64,000 nucleotides of DNA from CAADGU01 sp964581605 (GCA_964581605.1 CAZOPF010000017.1:1-64000), one strand, 5' to 3'. Positions 1 through 9,417 are shown, counted from the stretch's first letter. A program made the numbers and translations. The notes: a model not told the origin generated them from the sequence alone.

Positions 1-3000
1 CTGGGTGTGCTGCTGCTGTTTGCCGCCGGTATCTCCTGGGTGGCCTGGAATTGGGGCACATTCCCGGCGGCGGTGCAGATCGCGTTTTTGGGTGGTTTCA
101 CGGCCGTCTTCTATCTGCTCGGCTGGTATGTGCATCAACGTATGAAATTGCACGGTTCCGGCATCGCCCTCATCGCTGTTGGTTCTCTGCTGGTGCCGCT
201 GGACTTTTATGCCTTTTATCTCTCTGGCGGTTTCCCGCCGGGAAGCTGGCCCACCATCTGGCTGGTCGCTTCGGCCGTCTGCCTGGTCGCTTATTTACTC
301 ACGGCCGTCTGGCTGCAAGCCCCCTTCTTCGGGTATCTCATCGGGTTGGCGGCGAGCAGTCTGTTGGTTTCCTTGCTCAATCTGGCCGGGGTGAACCAGG
401 CGTGGTGGCAGGTGGGGGTGATGAGTACGGCCGTGACCCTGGCGCTTTCCGGCGAATGGCTGCATTATAAACCAGGGCGCTGGCATTTTCTGGCACGGCC
501 GTTCGGCCAGATAGCATTGGCGTTGACCGTACCCACGTTGTTGGTTGGCCTGGGTTGGAGTTATTTTCGGGATGTGAGTGCCGTGTTACACACGGTCGCC
601 TTCCACATCGCATTGGCGCTGGATTGGTGGTTGGGTGGGCTGGTGTTTGTGCTGCTCCTGCAACGCGCCCGGCTGCGCACACTTGCCTGGGCCACCGCTT
701 TCGTTTTTCCCGTCGCCGTCTGGCTGACGGCGCGGGTCTTGTTCATCCCCAAAGAGATTCCATCCGCGTGGGCGGCCGTTGGTTGGGCGCTGCTGCTGCC
801 TGTTTATCTGCTCCTGGCATGGCGCTGGCAGCGGCAGGAAGGGATGGTGATTTACGGCCGTATCTTCCTGCGAGCAGCTTTTATTTTGGGCGCGGTCACG
901 GCCGTCTGGTCATTGCAGACCGTTCAGGCGGCGGCCGTTACTCATTTATTGCTGGCGGGGGTGATGGTGCTGACGGCCGTGCTTTGGCAACAACCCCGCG
1001 CCCTGTGGGGCATGAGCCTCTTCCTGCTTACCGCCTCTGCCGCCTGGCAAGGTGGGCGTGGCGCCACCCCTGCCGAACTGATTTTGCCCTGGACGTTATT
1101 GGCGATTTTGCATGTGGTGGCGGGCGTGAGATTAGGCGACTGGGAGATTAAGAGATTAAAAGGGGATCAATCTCCTGATCTCTCATTCTCTCCATTCACC
1201 ATGCCCCTTTTCGGCGCGGGCTATCTTTTTGCCGCCTTATCCATCCTGCCGCCACTGCTGCTAAATGACCGGCCGCTGCTCAGTTATGCCCTGCTCAACT
1301 GGATTGGCGTCAATGTCTGGCTGGCCTATCTGGTGCATACGGAAACGGCCGGGGTGCTGGCGCTGCTGGCGCAACGGCCGTTAGCCCGTTGGGGCGCAAA
1401 TCTGTTTCATGGGGGGGCGGCGCTGGCGATATTGCCCTGGGTATGGGTGTGGTGGACAAACGGCCGTGCCCCATCACCCACCTTATCGTTGGCATATACG
1501 GCCGTAGCCTGGGGGCTGCTCTTTATCTCCACCCGCATCCAGATGGGTAGACGCGCCTGGTACACGGCCGCACATCTCAGCGCGGTAACAGCCTTGCTCA
1601 TTGGCCTGGTTACCGGCACACAGTTAACAATGGGCTGGCTGCTGCTGCCAGTAGCCGCCTTTTATCTGGCGGCGGCCTGGATGCCCCGGCCACAAGAAGA
1701 TTTGGCGTTTATCGGCGTCTGGTTGGGTGTGGCCGGGGTGGGGCTGATTGTGGAAGCGTATAGTCATGGCACGGGGCGGTCGGCGGCGTTGGCGGCGCTG
1801 CTGGCAGTTGGCCTGGTGTTGGCCGAGCGGGGGTTGTACTGGCTGATGCAGCAGCGGGGCGGGCCGTGGCGGTTGGTGTGGCCGGTATACCGACGGCCGT
1901 TGCTCTATACCGGCTGGCTTGTGTCCGTCGGCGCTATGGTGCTGGCGCTGGTGCGCAATCTCATCTGGCTGCGCGGTGGCGTCACGCAGCAGACGTGGAG
2001 CATGGTGGCGCTGCTGCTGCTGGTGGGGCTGTATGCGCTGGCGGCACGGCTGTATCGGCAGGAGCGGTTTGGCTGGCTGGCGGCCGTGCTCATCATTGCC
2101 CCCTGGACGCTGCTGATTGGGCGGGGCTGGTATGTCTGGTCGCCGCCCATGCTGCGCTGGTACGGGCTGAACTGGATGGTGTTGGCGCTGCTGTTGTTGG
2201 GCGTGGGCATTCTGCTGAAGTGGCGGTTGGGGCCGGGTTGGTGGAGCCGCCCGCCGCTGGTAATGGCGCATCTGATCGCGCCGGTTGCCTTGCTGTGGGG
2301 ATGCTGGAACGCGCAGGTGTCGGTAACGGCCGTGACGTTGGGGCTGATTTTTTATGGCACGGCCGTGTGGATGGACGCCCATTTTCGTGAGAAAACAAAA
2401 CCGCCTTCAGCCCGTTTCTTGTACCCGCTGCTCTTTTTGCTGCCGTTGTGGGCGGCGTATGGGCTGGCGTGGCTCTGGTCGGGCTGGACGTGGACGGCCG
2501 TTGGCCTGCTGATCCTTTCCTTCGCGCTGCCCCTGTTGGCGGTGGGACGCTGGATTTCCCGACGTGTGCCCGGCTATCGGCTGCCGTTTTACATCATGGC
2601 GTATGGCACGGCCGTTGTGGGCACACTGCTTGTCATGGGCGACCGGCCCGTTCTTATTGGCGCGTTGCTGTTTGATACCGGGCTGGCGGTGCTGTCCGTC
2701 TGGCTGTTCCGCGAGCCGCGCTGGTGGTATCCGGGCACGGTCACGTTGCCGCTGGCCGGGGCATTCATGCTGGCGCAGTTGGGCATTTACGACGAGTTTG
2801 CCTATGGCTGGCTGTTCATCAGCCTGAGCGCGGCGTATCTGATAGTGGCCGGATTACTGACGCGGCGTGGTTTGGCGGTTTATGCGCCGCCGCTGCTGGT
2901 GATGCTGTTTGTGTGGAGCATCATCGGTCTGGTTCTTAGCGACGAAACGCGGCTGGGGATGTTTGTGGGGTATGGGTTGGCGGCGGGTATTTGGGCGGCA

Positions 3001-4671
3001 ACGGCCGTGTGGCAGCGTTGGCCGGTGGTGTACCATCTGGCAGTGGGGATGACGGCCGTTTGTTACGTCACTGGCTGGCTGTTGTTTGGCGCACGAGATG
3101 AAGGTTTGGGGGCAGCCTTGTGGCCGGGCATCCTGGCCGCGCTGGTGCTGGCGCGCTGGCTGGACGCGCGTTGGGGCACGGAACCAGACCTGGCTGAGGC
3201 GGAGAAAATGGGGCGGCTGCGCATGATCGCCACGCTCTGGCAGTCGTCTGGGCCACTGCACTTTTGGCAGTGGTGGAGCTGGGCGCTCTATGTGGTGGCG
3301 CTGGTGGGGGTAATTGCCAGCGCCCGGTTGGTGATGACGAGTGCGGGCTGGTGGCTGCTGGTGTTGGCGGCAGGCACGGCCGTATTCACCTATTACCTGT
3401 TCCGTTTCCGGCGGCAGGTATGGCTGCTGCTGGCCTGGGGCTGGCTGCAATTGTCCTGGTTTGCCGTCATCCGCTGGTCTGGTTGGACGGATGCGCCTGG
3501 AGAAGTGGCGCTGGCCTTTTTGCCCATGACGGTGTTGACAGCGGCGGTGGCCTTGACGTTGCAATGGGTGGGTGGCGAAACTCCCTGCTTTTTGGGGTCA
3601 CGGGATGGCTGGTCACGGCCGTTGTATATGCTGCTGGTGCTGAATGTGGCCTTGGGGCAGGCGTTGGCAGTGGTGGCGGGCGGGGCGGGCACGGCCGTGA
3701 CGCTGACCCATACGCTGCTGCTGGCCGGTCTGGCCACGCTCTGGCTGGATAACTTTCTGGCGCTGGTTACGCTGTCATTGGGTGTGCTGGCGTTAGCCCA
3801 AGGAATGGCCTGGTTGCGTATTCCCTTTCCGCAGAGCCTGCCCGCCTTTGCTCTGTTGGCATTGGCATATGGTGTGCCCGGCGGCTGGCTGCGTTTGAAG
3901 CAGTACAAGAGGATTGATCCCAGGCTCAATTTGCCCGTCACCCCCACGCTCCCGTATGTGTGGACGTGGCCGCTTTATCTTAGCGGTTGGCTGTTATCGG
4001 TGGCGGCGCTGGTGGTAGCTTTCAACGACTTCCTGGGCAGTTTCATGTTGTTTGACTGGATAGTGGATGCGGGCACACCGGTAGCGGATATTCAGGCCTG
4101 GCTGCTGACGTTGGCGTTGGCCGGGTTGTTTTTTCTGACGGCGGCGCTGGTGGAGCGGTGGCGCTGGTTGGGGTACGGCGCGGTGTTCATGCTGCTGGCG
4201 GCGTGGAGCGGTTGGCTCTATTTCCTGAGCGGCCGTCAGGAGTTGCAATTGTATGCCATCCCTGCCGGTTTTTATTTGTTGGGCGTGGGCTGGGCAGAGT
4301 GGAATTGGGGCAGCCGGGGTCTGGCGCGGTGGATTGACCGGGCGGCGCTGCTGCTGCTCTTTGGCTCGGCCTTCTGGCAATCATTTGGGCCGTATGGCGG
4401 CGTCTATGCCCTGGTGATGATGGCTGAGGGACTGCTGGTGGCCTGGTTTGGCAGTATGCGGCGGCTGCGGCGGCTGTTGTATGCGGGTGTAGGTGGGGTG
4501 GTCACGGCCGTAGCTGGACAACTCGTTGAACCCCTGCTGGCGGCCAATACCTACGTCTTGCTGCTGCTCGGCGCGTTCCTGGTGGCGGTGGGCATCGCTC
4601 TGGAACGCCGCCTGGACAAGGTGCGCGGCTTTTCCAAAGAGGTGCGGGCGTTGTTGGAACATTGGGAGTAA
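1..4671 (+). CDS. Giant polytopic membrane protein, 5' end cut by window edge
   Basis: The frame is open from the first base, so the true start lies outside the window; at least 1,556 codons are present. The protein is almost entirely hydrophobic, with dozens of Trp/Leu-rich membrane segments separated by short basic loops, and ends in a charged tail. The visible N-terminal part (WVAWNWGTFP, then GSLLVPLDFYAFYL) resembles predicted membrane proteins of the DUF2157 kind, but I do not recognise a catalytic motif and assign no function. Around 1132-1200 the sequence changes to a polar stretch (DWEIKRLKGDQSPDLSFSPF) encoded by an inverted short-repeat element of the type found between genes elsewhere in this window. 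ACGGCCGT occurs about twenty times in the gene. It is followed by a small exported protein 47 bp downstream. Confidence 0.7.
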   Translation: MGVLLLFAAGISWVAWNWGTFPAAVQIAFLGGFTAVFYLLGWYVHQRMKLHGSGIALIAVGSLLVPLDFYAFYLSGGFPPGSWPTIWLVASAVCLVAYLLTAVWLQAPFFGYLIGLAASSLLVSLLNLAGVNQAWWQVGVMSTAVTLALSGEWLHYKPGRWHFLARPFGQIALALTVPTLLVGLGWSYFRDVSAVLHTVAFHIALALDWWLGGLVFVLLLQRARLRTLAWATAFVFPVAVWLTARVLFIPKEIPSAWAAVGWALLLPVYLLLAWRWQRQEGMVIYGRIFLRAAFILGAVTAVWSLQTVQAAAVTHLLLAGVMVLTAVLWQQPRALWGMSLFLLTASAAWQGGRGATPAELILPWTLLAILHVVAGVRLGDWEIKRLKGDQSPDLSFSPFTMPLFGAGYLFAALSILPPLLLNDRPLLSYALLNWIGVNVWLAYLVHTETAGVLALLAQRPLARWGANLFHGGAALAILPWVWVWWTNGRAPSPTLSLAYTAVAWGLLFISTRIQMGRRAWYTAAHLSAVTALLIGLVTGTQLTMGWLLLPVAAFYLAAAWMPRPQEDLAFIGVWLGVAGVGLIVEAYSHGTGRSAALAALLAVGLVLAERGLYWLMQQRGGPWRLVWPVYRRPLLYTGWLVSVGAMVLALVRNLIWLRGGVTQQTWSMVALLLLVGLYALAARLYRQERFGWLAAVLIIAPWTLLIGRGWYVWSPPMLRWYGLNWMVLALLLLGVGILLKWRLGPGWWSRPPLVMAHLIAPVALLWGCWNAQVSVTAVTLGLIFYGTAVWMDAHFREKTKPPSARFLYPLLFLLPLWAAYGLAWLWSGWTWTAVGLLILSFALPLLAVGRWISRRVPGYRLPFYIMAYGTAVVGTLLVMGDRPVLIGALLFDTGLAVLSVWLFREPRWWYPGTVTLPLAGAFMLAQLGIYDEFAYGWLFISLSAAYLIVAGLLTRRGLAVYAPPLLVMLFVWSIIGLVLSDETRLGMFVGYGLAAGIWAATAVWQRWPVVYHLAVGMTAVCYVTGWLLFGARDEGLGAALWPGILAALVLARWLDARWGTEPDLAEAEKMGRLRMIATLWQSSGPLHFWQWWSWALYVVALVGVIASARLVMTSAGWWLLVLAAGTAVFTYYLFRFRRQVWLLLAWGWLQLSWFAVIRWSGWTDAPGEVALAFLPMTVLTAAVALTLQWVGGETPCFLGSRDGWSRPLYMLLVLNVALGQALAVVAGGAGTAVTLTHTLLLAGLATLWLDNFLALVTLSLGVLALAQGMAWLRIPFPQSLPAFALLALAYGVPGGWLRLKQYKRIDPRLNLPVTPTLPYVWTWPLYLSGWLLSVAALVVAFNDFLGSFMLFDWIVDAGTPVADIQAWLLTLALAGLFFLTAALVERWRWLGYGAVFMLLAAWSGWLYFLSGRQELQLYAIPAGFYLLGVGWAEWNWGSRGLARWIDRAALLLLFGSAFWQSFGPYGGVYALVMMAEGLLVAWFGSMRRLRRLLYAGVGGVVTAVAGQLVEPLLAANTYVLLLLGAFLVAVGIALERRLDKVRGFSKEVRALLEHWE
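1132..1200. repeat. Inverted short-repeat element inside a coding region
   Basis: Units like gagatta/ggagatt are followed by complementary units (aatctcc, gatctctc), so the element can fold into a hairpin. It is closely similar to the intergenic element at 42843-42905. It keeps the reading frame and inserts about 20 polar residues in an otherwise hydrophobic protein. Confidence 0.6.
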
Positions 4672-4718
4672 GAGTTTGAACGCGGAGACGCAGAGGCGCA
4701 GAGAGTTGGGTATTGAAG

Positions 4719-5267
4719 ATGAAACGACGATTTTTAGCGAGTAAGAATTTGTGGATCGCGCTGGCGCTGCTGCTGGCGAATGGGCTGGCCTGGCTGCTGG
4801 TGGCGGGGCGGGTGGATTGGCCGCAGGCGGCGCCGATTTTGCACCCGGAGATTGCCGAGGTGCGCGCCCATTGGCGGGCGCGGGATGCGGTGGGCCAGCC
4901 GTTCCAACTGGTGATCACGGATCAGATCGCGGCCGAAACGATTGCCTGGTTTATTGAGCCGCGCCCCAATTTGCCGTTCAGCCATCCGCAGGTGGAGATT
5001 CACCCGGACGGGGTGGTGGGGCGCGGGCTGCTGCATGTGGGGGGGGTGCGGACGCCGGTTTACGGCCGTGCCACCGTCACCGTAGTAGATGGCAAACCGG
5101 TCGGCCATATTCAGGAGTTGGGCATGGGCGGCGCGGCCGCGCCCGATTTCCTGGTGGAGATGGTGGCAAGGGCACAGTCAGCCTATGACAACCTGCAACT
5201 ACCTATTGAATTGACCCGATTGGAACTACGGGAGGGAGAGGCGATTATTGAAGGGGTGTACCGGTAA
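4719..5267 (+). CDS. Small membrane-anchored or exported protein of unknown function
   Basis: 182 residues. A basic start (MKRRFLASKNLW) leads into one hydrophobic segment (about residues 9-28), after which the protein is a soluble mixed alpha/beta domain, so it is probably anchored outside the membrane. I choose ATG 4719; a TTG two codons upstream is also possible. No family is recognised. The stop codon TAA lies inside the first unit of a ggtaatc tandem repeat (5261 onward), one of several cases where repeat and stop codon coincide. It follows the giant membrane protein closely and may be cotranscribed with it. Confidence 0.6.
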   Translation: MKRRFLASKNLWIALALLLANGLAWLLVAGRVDWPQAAPILHPEIAEVRAHWRARDAVGQPFQLVITDQIAAETIAWFIEPRPNLPFSHPQVEIHPDGVVGRGLLHVGGVRTPVYGRATVTVVDGKPVGHIQELGMGGAAAPDFLVEMVARAQSAYDNLQLPIELTRLELREGEAIIEGVYR

Positions 5268-5316
5268 TCGGTAATCGGTGATGGGTGAGAAGACGACTGA
5301 TAACCGATTACCGTTC
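5261..5316. repeat. ggtaatc heptamer repeat with inverted second half
   Basis: Copies of cggtaat on the left (cggtaatcggtaatcggt) are matched by ataaccgattaccg on the right, giving a hairpin. The left arm contains the stop codon of the upstream gene; the right arm abuts the pyrD promoter region. A sister element lies at 39203-39267. Confidence 0.7.
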
Positions 5317-5331
5317 GCCGATGACCCCTCG

Positions 5332-5337
5332 TATAAT
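5332..5337 (+). promoter_or_regulatory. TATAAT -10 box, probable leaderless start for pyrD
   Basis: A perfect TATAAT ends seven bases before the pyrD ATG at 5345, so transcription would begin at or next to the start codon. No Shine-Dalgarno sequence precedes that ATG. The -35 region is poor (ttaccg near 5308, part of the repeat). Confidence 0.45.
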
Positions 5338-5344
5338 CGGGGGC

Positions 5345-6382
5345 ATGTACCGACGATTTGTTTTTCCATTATTGAGCCAGGTGGACCCGGAAACGGCGCA
5401 TGAGCGCACGTTATCATTGTTGGCATACGGGCAGAGTTGGGCGGGGCGGCCGTTCCTGCATCGTCTGGCCGGTAAGATTCCACACCAACCGGTCAAACTC
5501 TTTGGCCTGACTTTTCCCAATGTGCTGGGCATGGCCGCCGGATTTGACAAGGATGTGCGGGTGGCGGCCGGTCTGGCGGCGCTCGGTTTTGGGCATGTGG
5601 AAGTAGGCACGCTCACGCCCCGGCCGCAAGCGGGCAATCCCCGTCCGCGCATTTTCCGTTTGCCGCTCGATGAGGCGCTCATCAACCGCATGGGCTTCCC
5701 TAACGAGGGGGTGGAGACGGCTGTGCCCCGCCTCAAAGCTCTTTCTCAGCAAAAGCGCAACTTCATTCTGGGCGTCAGCCTGGGCAAACAAAAGGAGACG
5801 CCTCTGGCCGAGGCCGCTCAAGATTACATCACCGTCATGCAGGCGGTATACGCTTATGCCGATTATCTGGCGGTGAATATCAGTTCCCCCAACACGCCCG
5901 GGCTGCGCGATTTGCAGGGCGGCGATTATCTGGGCCATTTGTTGGGTGTACTGACGGCCGAAAATCAAAAGCTGGCGTTTCGGTTGCAGCTATCGCCCCG
6001 GCCACTGCTGGTGAAAATTGCGCCTGACCTGGCCTGGGCCGAGCTGGATGAGATATTAACGGCCGTGCAAGACGCGGGCATTGACGGTATCATCGCCACA
6101 AATACGACCTTGAGCCGGGACGGATTGTTGTCGGCGGCATCAGAGGAGACGGGTGGGTTGAGTGGACGGCCGTTAACCGACCGTAGCACCGAAATCATTA
6201 CGCATATTCACAAGGAGACAAACGGCCGTCTGCCCATTATTGGCGTCGGTGGCATTTTTACAGCAGCGGACATGTGCGCCAAATTGGACGCGGGCGCTTC
6301 CTTAGTCCAGCTCTACACCGCGCTCATTTACGAAGGCCCCACCTTGCCGGGGCGGCTGCTGCGGGAAGTGGGGAAGAAGTAA
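5345..6382 (+). CDS. pyrD: Dihydroorotate dehydrogenase, class 2 (quinone-dependent)
   Basis: Catalyses the fourth step of pyrimidine synthesis, oxidation of dihydroorotate to orotate, using FMN and passing electrons to membrane quinone. Seen in the sequence: an N-terminal helical extension with the DPETAHERTL pattern typical of class 2 enzymes, then a TIM barrel with GFDKD (about residue 66), the substrate/FMN loop INRMGFPNEG, NISSPNTPGLRDLQ carrying the class 2 catalytic serine, ATNTT, and the FMN phosphate loop IGVGGI. The length of 345 residues is normal. ATG 5345 is preferred because it begins the conserved MYRRFVFPLL start; in-frame codons further upstream lie within a repeat. The stop codon is the first TAA of a taattggg repeat. 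Confidence 0.95.
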   Translation: MYRRFVFPLLSQVDPETAHERTLSLLAYGQSWAGRPFLHRLAGKIPHQPVKLFGLTFPNVLGMAAGFDKDVRVAAGLAALGFGHVEVGTLTPRPQAGNPRPRIFRLPLDEALINRMGFPNEGVETAVPRLKALSQQKRNFILGVSLGKQKETPLAEAAQDYITVMQAVYAYADYLAVNISSPNTPGLRDLQGGDYLGHLLGVLTAENQKLAFRLQLSPRPLLVKIAPDLAWAELDEILTAVQDAGIDGIIATNTTLSRDGLLSAASEETGGLSGRPLTDRSTEIITHIHKETNGRLPIIGVGGIFTAADMCAKLDAGASLVQLYTALIYEGPTLPGRLLREVGKK

Positions 6383-6420
6383 TTGGGTAATTGGGTAATT
6401 GGGTAATTACCTGATTACCT
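6380..6420. repeat. taattggg octamer repeat with inverted tail
   Basis: Three copies of taattggg beginning exactly at the pyrD stop codon, followed by the complementary taattacctgattacc. Similar to the element at 35735-35808. Confidence 0.75.
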
Positions 6421-6433
6421 TTTGCATTGGTTT

Positions 6434-6706
6434 ATGAAACGACTAACAGCGATTGTGTACGGCCGTGTGCAGGGCGTCTCCTTTCGCCATTACACCCGGC
6501 TGGAAGCGCAGCGGTTGGGGTTGGTGGGCTGGGTGGCTAACCGGCCCGATGGTACGGTGCAGGTGGTGGCCGAAGGGGATGAACCGGCCTTGCAGCAGTT
6601 GGTGGTTTTCCTGCGGCGCGGCCCGGCCATGGCCCATGTCACCGATGTAGCCATGCAGTGGCAAGATGCAACCGGCGAGTTTAACCGGTTTGATATTCGA
6701 TGGTGA
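6434..6706 (+). CDS. acyP: Acylphosphatase
   Basis: 90-residue acylphosphatase that hydrolyses carboxyl-phosphate bonds (for example acetyl or carbamoyl phosphate). The family signature is clear: GRVQGVSFRHYT with the phosphate-binding Arg, and GWVANRPDGTVQVVAEGD with the catalytic Asn. ATG 6434 is the only sensible start. It stops three bases before the next ATG, so it probably forms a transcript with the downstream FecR-like gene. Confidence 0.93.
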   Translation: MKRLTAIVYGRVQGVSFRHYTRLEAQRLGLVGWVANRPDGTVQVVAEGDEPALQQLVVFLRRGPAMAHVTDVAMQWQDATGEFNRFDIRW

Positions 6707-6709
6707 AAG

Positions 6710-7987
6710 ATGATATTGAATGAAAAGTCAAATCTGGAACGGCAGCGCACGGCCTGGACGGTGTTGATTGTCAGTTTTGCTATTTTTACGCTGCTGTGCA
6801 TCAGTACGCCGGTGCTGGTGAATGCTTATCTGCAAAACGCGACACGGCCGTTGGATGTGCTGGTGCAGGCGAATCAGGGCACGGTGGGCATTGATGATGA
6901 GGCGGGCGGCCGCCGGGCGGCGATTGTGGGCGATGCCGGGCAAGCTATGGCAGTTGGCGAGCATGTGCTGACCGGTAATACGGCCACGGCGCTGGTTTCT
7001 GTGCGGCCGCCTGAGAGTGAGCAATTGCTGGCTTCCTTCCAGATTTATAGCAACACTGATTTTCACTTGTTACAGGCGGAGACGCCCCGTTTTGGGGTAA
7101 GCAACGATGGCCGTACCCTGAGTGCGCGTCTGGATGACGGCCGTATTCGGCTCAATGTGGCTGAAGTTGCGGAACGGCCGTTCACGGTGCAACTTATCAC
7201 CCCTCAAGGGGAAGTGTGGATTGCCGAACCGGGCCAATATGCGGTGGTAGTAACGCCGGAAGATGCTCAGGTAACGGTGCAGACCGGCCAGGCAGATATT
7301 GTGGCCGCTGGTGAGCTACTGGCGTTGCAACCGGAGTCTCGCGCCCGCATTCCCACCGGCGCACCACCCGAAGGCCCGCTGGGTAAAGAGCGCAATCTGC
7401 TCCAGAATGGGGATTTTTCTCAAAGTCGTGAGCAATGGATTTTGAATCCCTGGATTGTGGAATTGGCGGCACAGCCGGAAGGGCAGGTGCGGATATTGGA
7501 TGTGGGCGGCAAACCCCGGCTAAATATCGCCCGCCTGGGTATTGGGCACGCCGAAGTGTCGCTGCGGCAGGTTATCAACCAGGATGTCAGCGAATTATCT
7601 TCGCTGCGGCTGCTGCTCACTTTCCGCATTTTGAACGAGACGCTGGGGGTATGTGGCGTGAAGGGTAGTGAATGTCCGTTGTTTGTGCGGGTGAATTATG
7701 TGGATGAAGCCGGGGGCAGTAACACCTGGCAACAGGGATTTTATGCCACCGGTGAGCCAGACCCTGATCTGACGCCGGATAGTTGTACCACTTGTGCCAT
7801 GGTACAGGGGCCACATATTCGTGTGCCCATGCAGCAGGATTATTTTTTTGAGATCAATGATTTTCGGGAGGAGTTGGCGCGGCACGGCCGTTTGCCTCCC
7901 CGCTACATTGAAAGCATCAGCCTGGTTTTCTCGGGCCACGGTTTTGAAGTGGAAGTGGATAATGTGGCGCTTTTGGCAGAAGAGTAA
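6710..7987 (+). CDS. Membrane-anchored protein with FecR-like beta domain
   Basis: 425 residues: a short cytoplasmic start, one membrane segment (about residues 17-40), then an extracellular region. The first part, about residues 50-215, alternates short strands and ends in a pattern resembling FecR domains (ALVSVRPPESE, GRIRLNVAEV, FTVQLITPQGEVWIAEPGQYAV). The second part (about 225-425, beginning NLLQNGDFSQSREQWIL) looks like a carbohydrate-binding or jelly-roll module, with paired Cys residues (GVCGVKGSEC, SCTTCAM). No catalytic motif is apparent. It probably acts at the cell surface; the domain assignments are pattern-based and uncertain. Confidence 0.55.
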   Translation: MILNEKSNLERQRTAWTVLIVSFAIFTLLCISTPVLVNAYLQNATRPLDVLVQANQGTVGIDDEAGGRRAAIVGDAGQAMAVGEHVLTGNTATALVSVRPPESEQLLASFQIYSNTDFHLLQAETPRFGVSNDGRTLSARLDDGRIRLNVAEVAERPFTVQLITPQGEVWIAEPGQYAVVVTPEDAQVTVQTGQADIVAAGELLALQPESRARIPTGAPPEGPLGKERNLLQNGDFSQSREQWILNPWIVELAAQPEGQVRILDVGGKPRLNIARLGIGHAEVSLRQVINQDVSELSSLRLLLTFRILNETLGVCGVKGSECPLFVRVNYVDEAGGSNTWQQGFYATGEPDPDLTPDSCTTCAMVQGPHIRVPMQQDYFFEINDFREELARHGRLPPRYIESISLVFSGHGFEVEVDNVALLAEE

Positions 7988-8118
7988 GATGATGCGGGAA
8001 GATGAGGTGCGGGGACAGCATGAAGTGAATTGGACGCCACTGCCGCCGCGAGCTTTTGGGTTCTCTGGGGATTTTGTGATGCGTGCGGCGTGACCCAGAA
8101 GTCCTCACGCCTCACGTA

Positions 8119-9369
8119 TCACGTTGCTGCATAACTCTGGGCCAAAACCTGAGCGGTGTGCCAGACGGGGAGAGGTTGTTGCAGGTGAGTTTGTATCTGG
8201 GTGATGCAGCCGATATTGCCGGAAATGACGGCTTCGGCCCCGGTTTGCGCGATGCGCTCCACTTTGCGGCGGCCCAGTTCGGCGGCGATTTCCGGTTGAT
8301 CCAGGTTATACGTGCCGGCCGAGCCACAGCACAGCCCGCCGTCGTCCAATTCTAGCAAGGTCAAATTGGGCACGGCCGTGAGCAACTGTCGTGGCGCACT
8401 CATCACCCCCTGGGCATGGCGTAAATGGCAGGCGTCTTGATATACGGCACGCACAGGTTTTGCTAATCCGGGTGGTGGCTGCAAACCCAATTCGGCCAGA
8501 AAAACAGCCACATCCTGCACTTTGTGGGCGAAGGTGGCGGCCTGTTCGGCAACGGCCGTGCCCGCAAACAGCAGCTCATACTCGTGCATCCCAGAACCAC
8601 AACCAGCAGCATTGGTTAACACGGCCTCTACATCTGCCGGGAAGTGTTCGATATTGCGCCGGGCCAATGTCTGTGCCCGTTCCAGTTCACCAATGTGCAT
8701 CAGAATCGCCCCACAGCAGTTTTGCCCGGCGGGGATGACCGTCTCCACGCCGTTGGCGGCCAGCACGTGCAGCGTGGCCCAGTTGATGTCTGGCGCTAAC
8801 ACTTGCTGCACACAGCCTGCCAGCAGCGCCACCCGTGCCCGGCGCGTGCCTTGTGCCGGATAAACAGCGGGCAATGGTTTGGCGGCGGGCAATTGGCCCG
8901 GCAGCAGATTTAACATGCCCTGAAACTGAGCCGGCAGGGCACGCTGCACCGTTTTGCCAATTTTGCCGGTACGCACGGCCGTGCGGAAGCGCGTGGGGTA
9001 GGGCAATGTTTCAATGATGAGGCGGCGGGCGGCGGCGTCCAGCAACGGCCGTGAGCGTTCCGCCTCCACTATGCCCCGGTAGCTCATCAGCAGATCGCCA
9101 TAGGGTACACCAGACGGGCAGGCCGGCACGCAGCCCAGGCAGCCCAGACAGCGATCAATATGCGGTTGGGCGGCGGCGACGGGCAGGGCGTGTTCCAGTA
9201 CGTTTTTCATCAGCACAATGCGGCCGCGTGGGGAGTCCATTTCTTCGCCTAAGACCTGATAAGTGGGGCAGGCGGCCAGGCAGAAACCGCAATGGACGCA
9301 GGACTGTACCGCGTCGGCCATTGCCTGCCCGCGGGGGCCAAATTCAGTGGGGTTGATCTGGTGTTGCAT
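8119..9369 (-). CDS. glcF: Glycolate oxidase iron-sulfur subunit (GlcF)
   Basis: 416-residue iron-sulfur subunit that takes electrons from a flavoprotein oxidising glycolate or lactate. Two ferredoxin-type 4Fe-4S motifs are visible near the N-terminus (CVHCGFCLAACPTY about residue 24, and CLGCLGCVPACPSG about residue 74), followed by two CCG domains (NCCGAIL and GLCCGSAGTYNL) that bind a further redox centre. Start MQHQINPTEFGPRG fits the family. The flavin subunits GlcD/GlcE are not next to it in this window; the upstream gene on the same strand is a URO-D-family protein. Confidence 0.92.
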   Translation of the reverse strand: MQHQINPTEFGPRGQAMADAVQSCVHCGFCLAACPTYQVLGEEMDSPRGRIVLMKNVLEHALPVAAAQPHIDRCLGCLGCVPACPSGVPYGDLLMSYRGIVEAERSRPLLDAAARRLIIETLPYPTRFRTAVRTGKIGKTVQRALPAQFQGMLNLLPGQLPAAKPLPAVYPAQGTRRARVALLAGCVQQVLAPDINWATLHVLAANGVETVIPAGQNCCGAILMHIGELERAQTLARRNIEHFPADVEAVLTNAAGCGSGMHEYELLFAGTAVAEQAATFAHKVQDVAVFLAELGLQPPPGLAKPVRAVYQDACHLRHAQGVMSAPRQLLTAVPNLTLLELDDGGLCCGSAGTYNLDQPEIAAELGRRKVERIAQTGAEAVISGNIGCITQIQTHLQQPLPVWHTAQVLAQSYAAT

Positions 9370-9377
9370 CGTTAGAT

Positions 9378-9417
9378 GATGGTGGTAAGTGACAAAAACC
9401 CGTCACTTACCACCATC
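9378..9417. repeat. 16-bp perfect hairpin between glcF and URO-D gene
   Basis: Left arm gatggtggtaagtgac (9378-9393), 8-base loop, right arm gtcacttaccaccatc. The right arm overlaps the last codons and stop of the upstream URO-D-family gene. It may modulate readthrough or message stability between the two genes. Confidence 0.65.
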
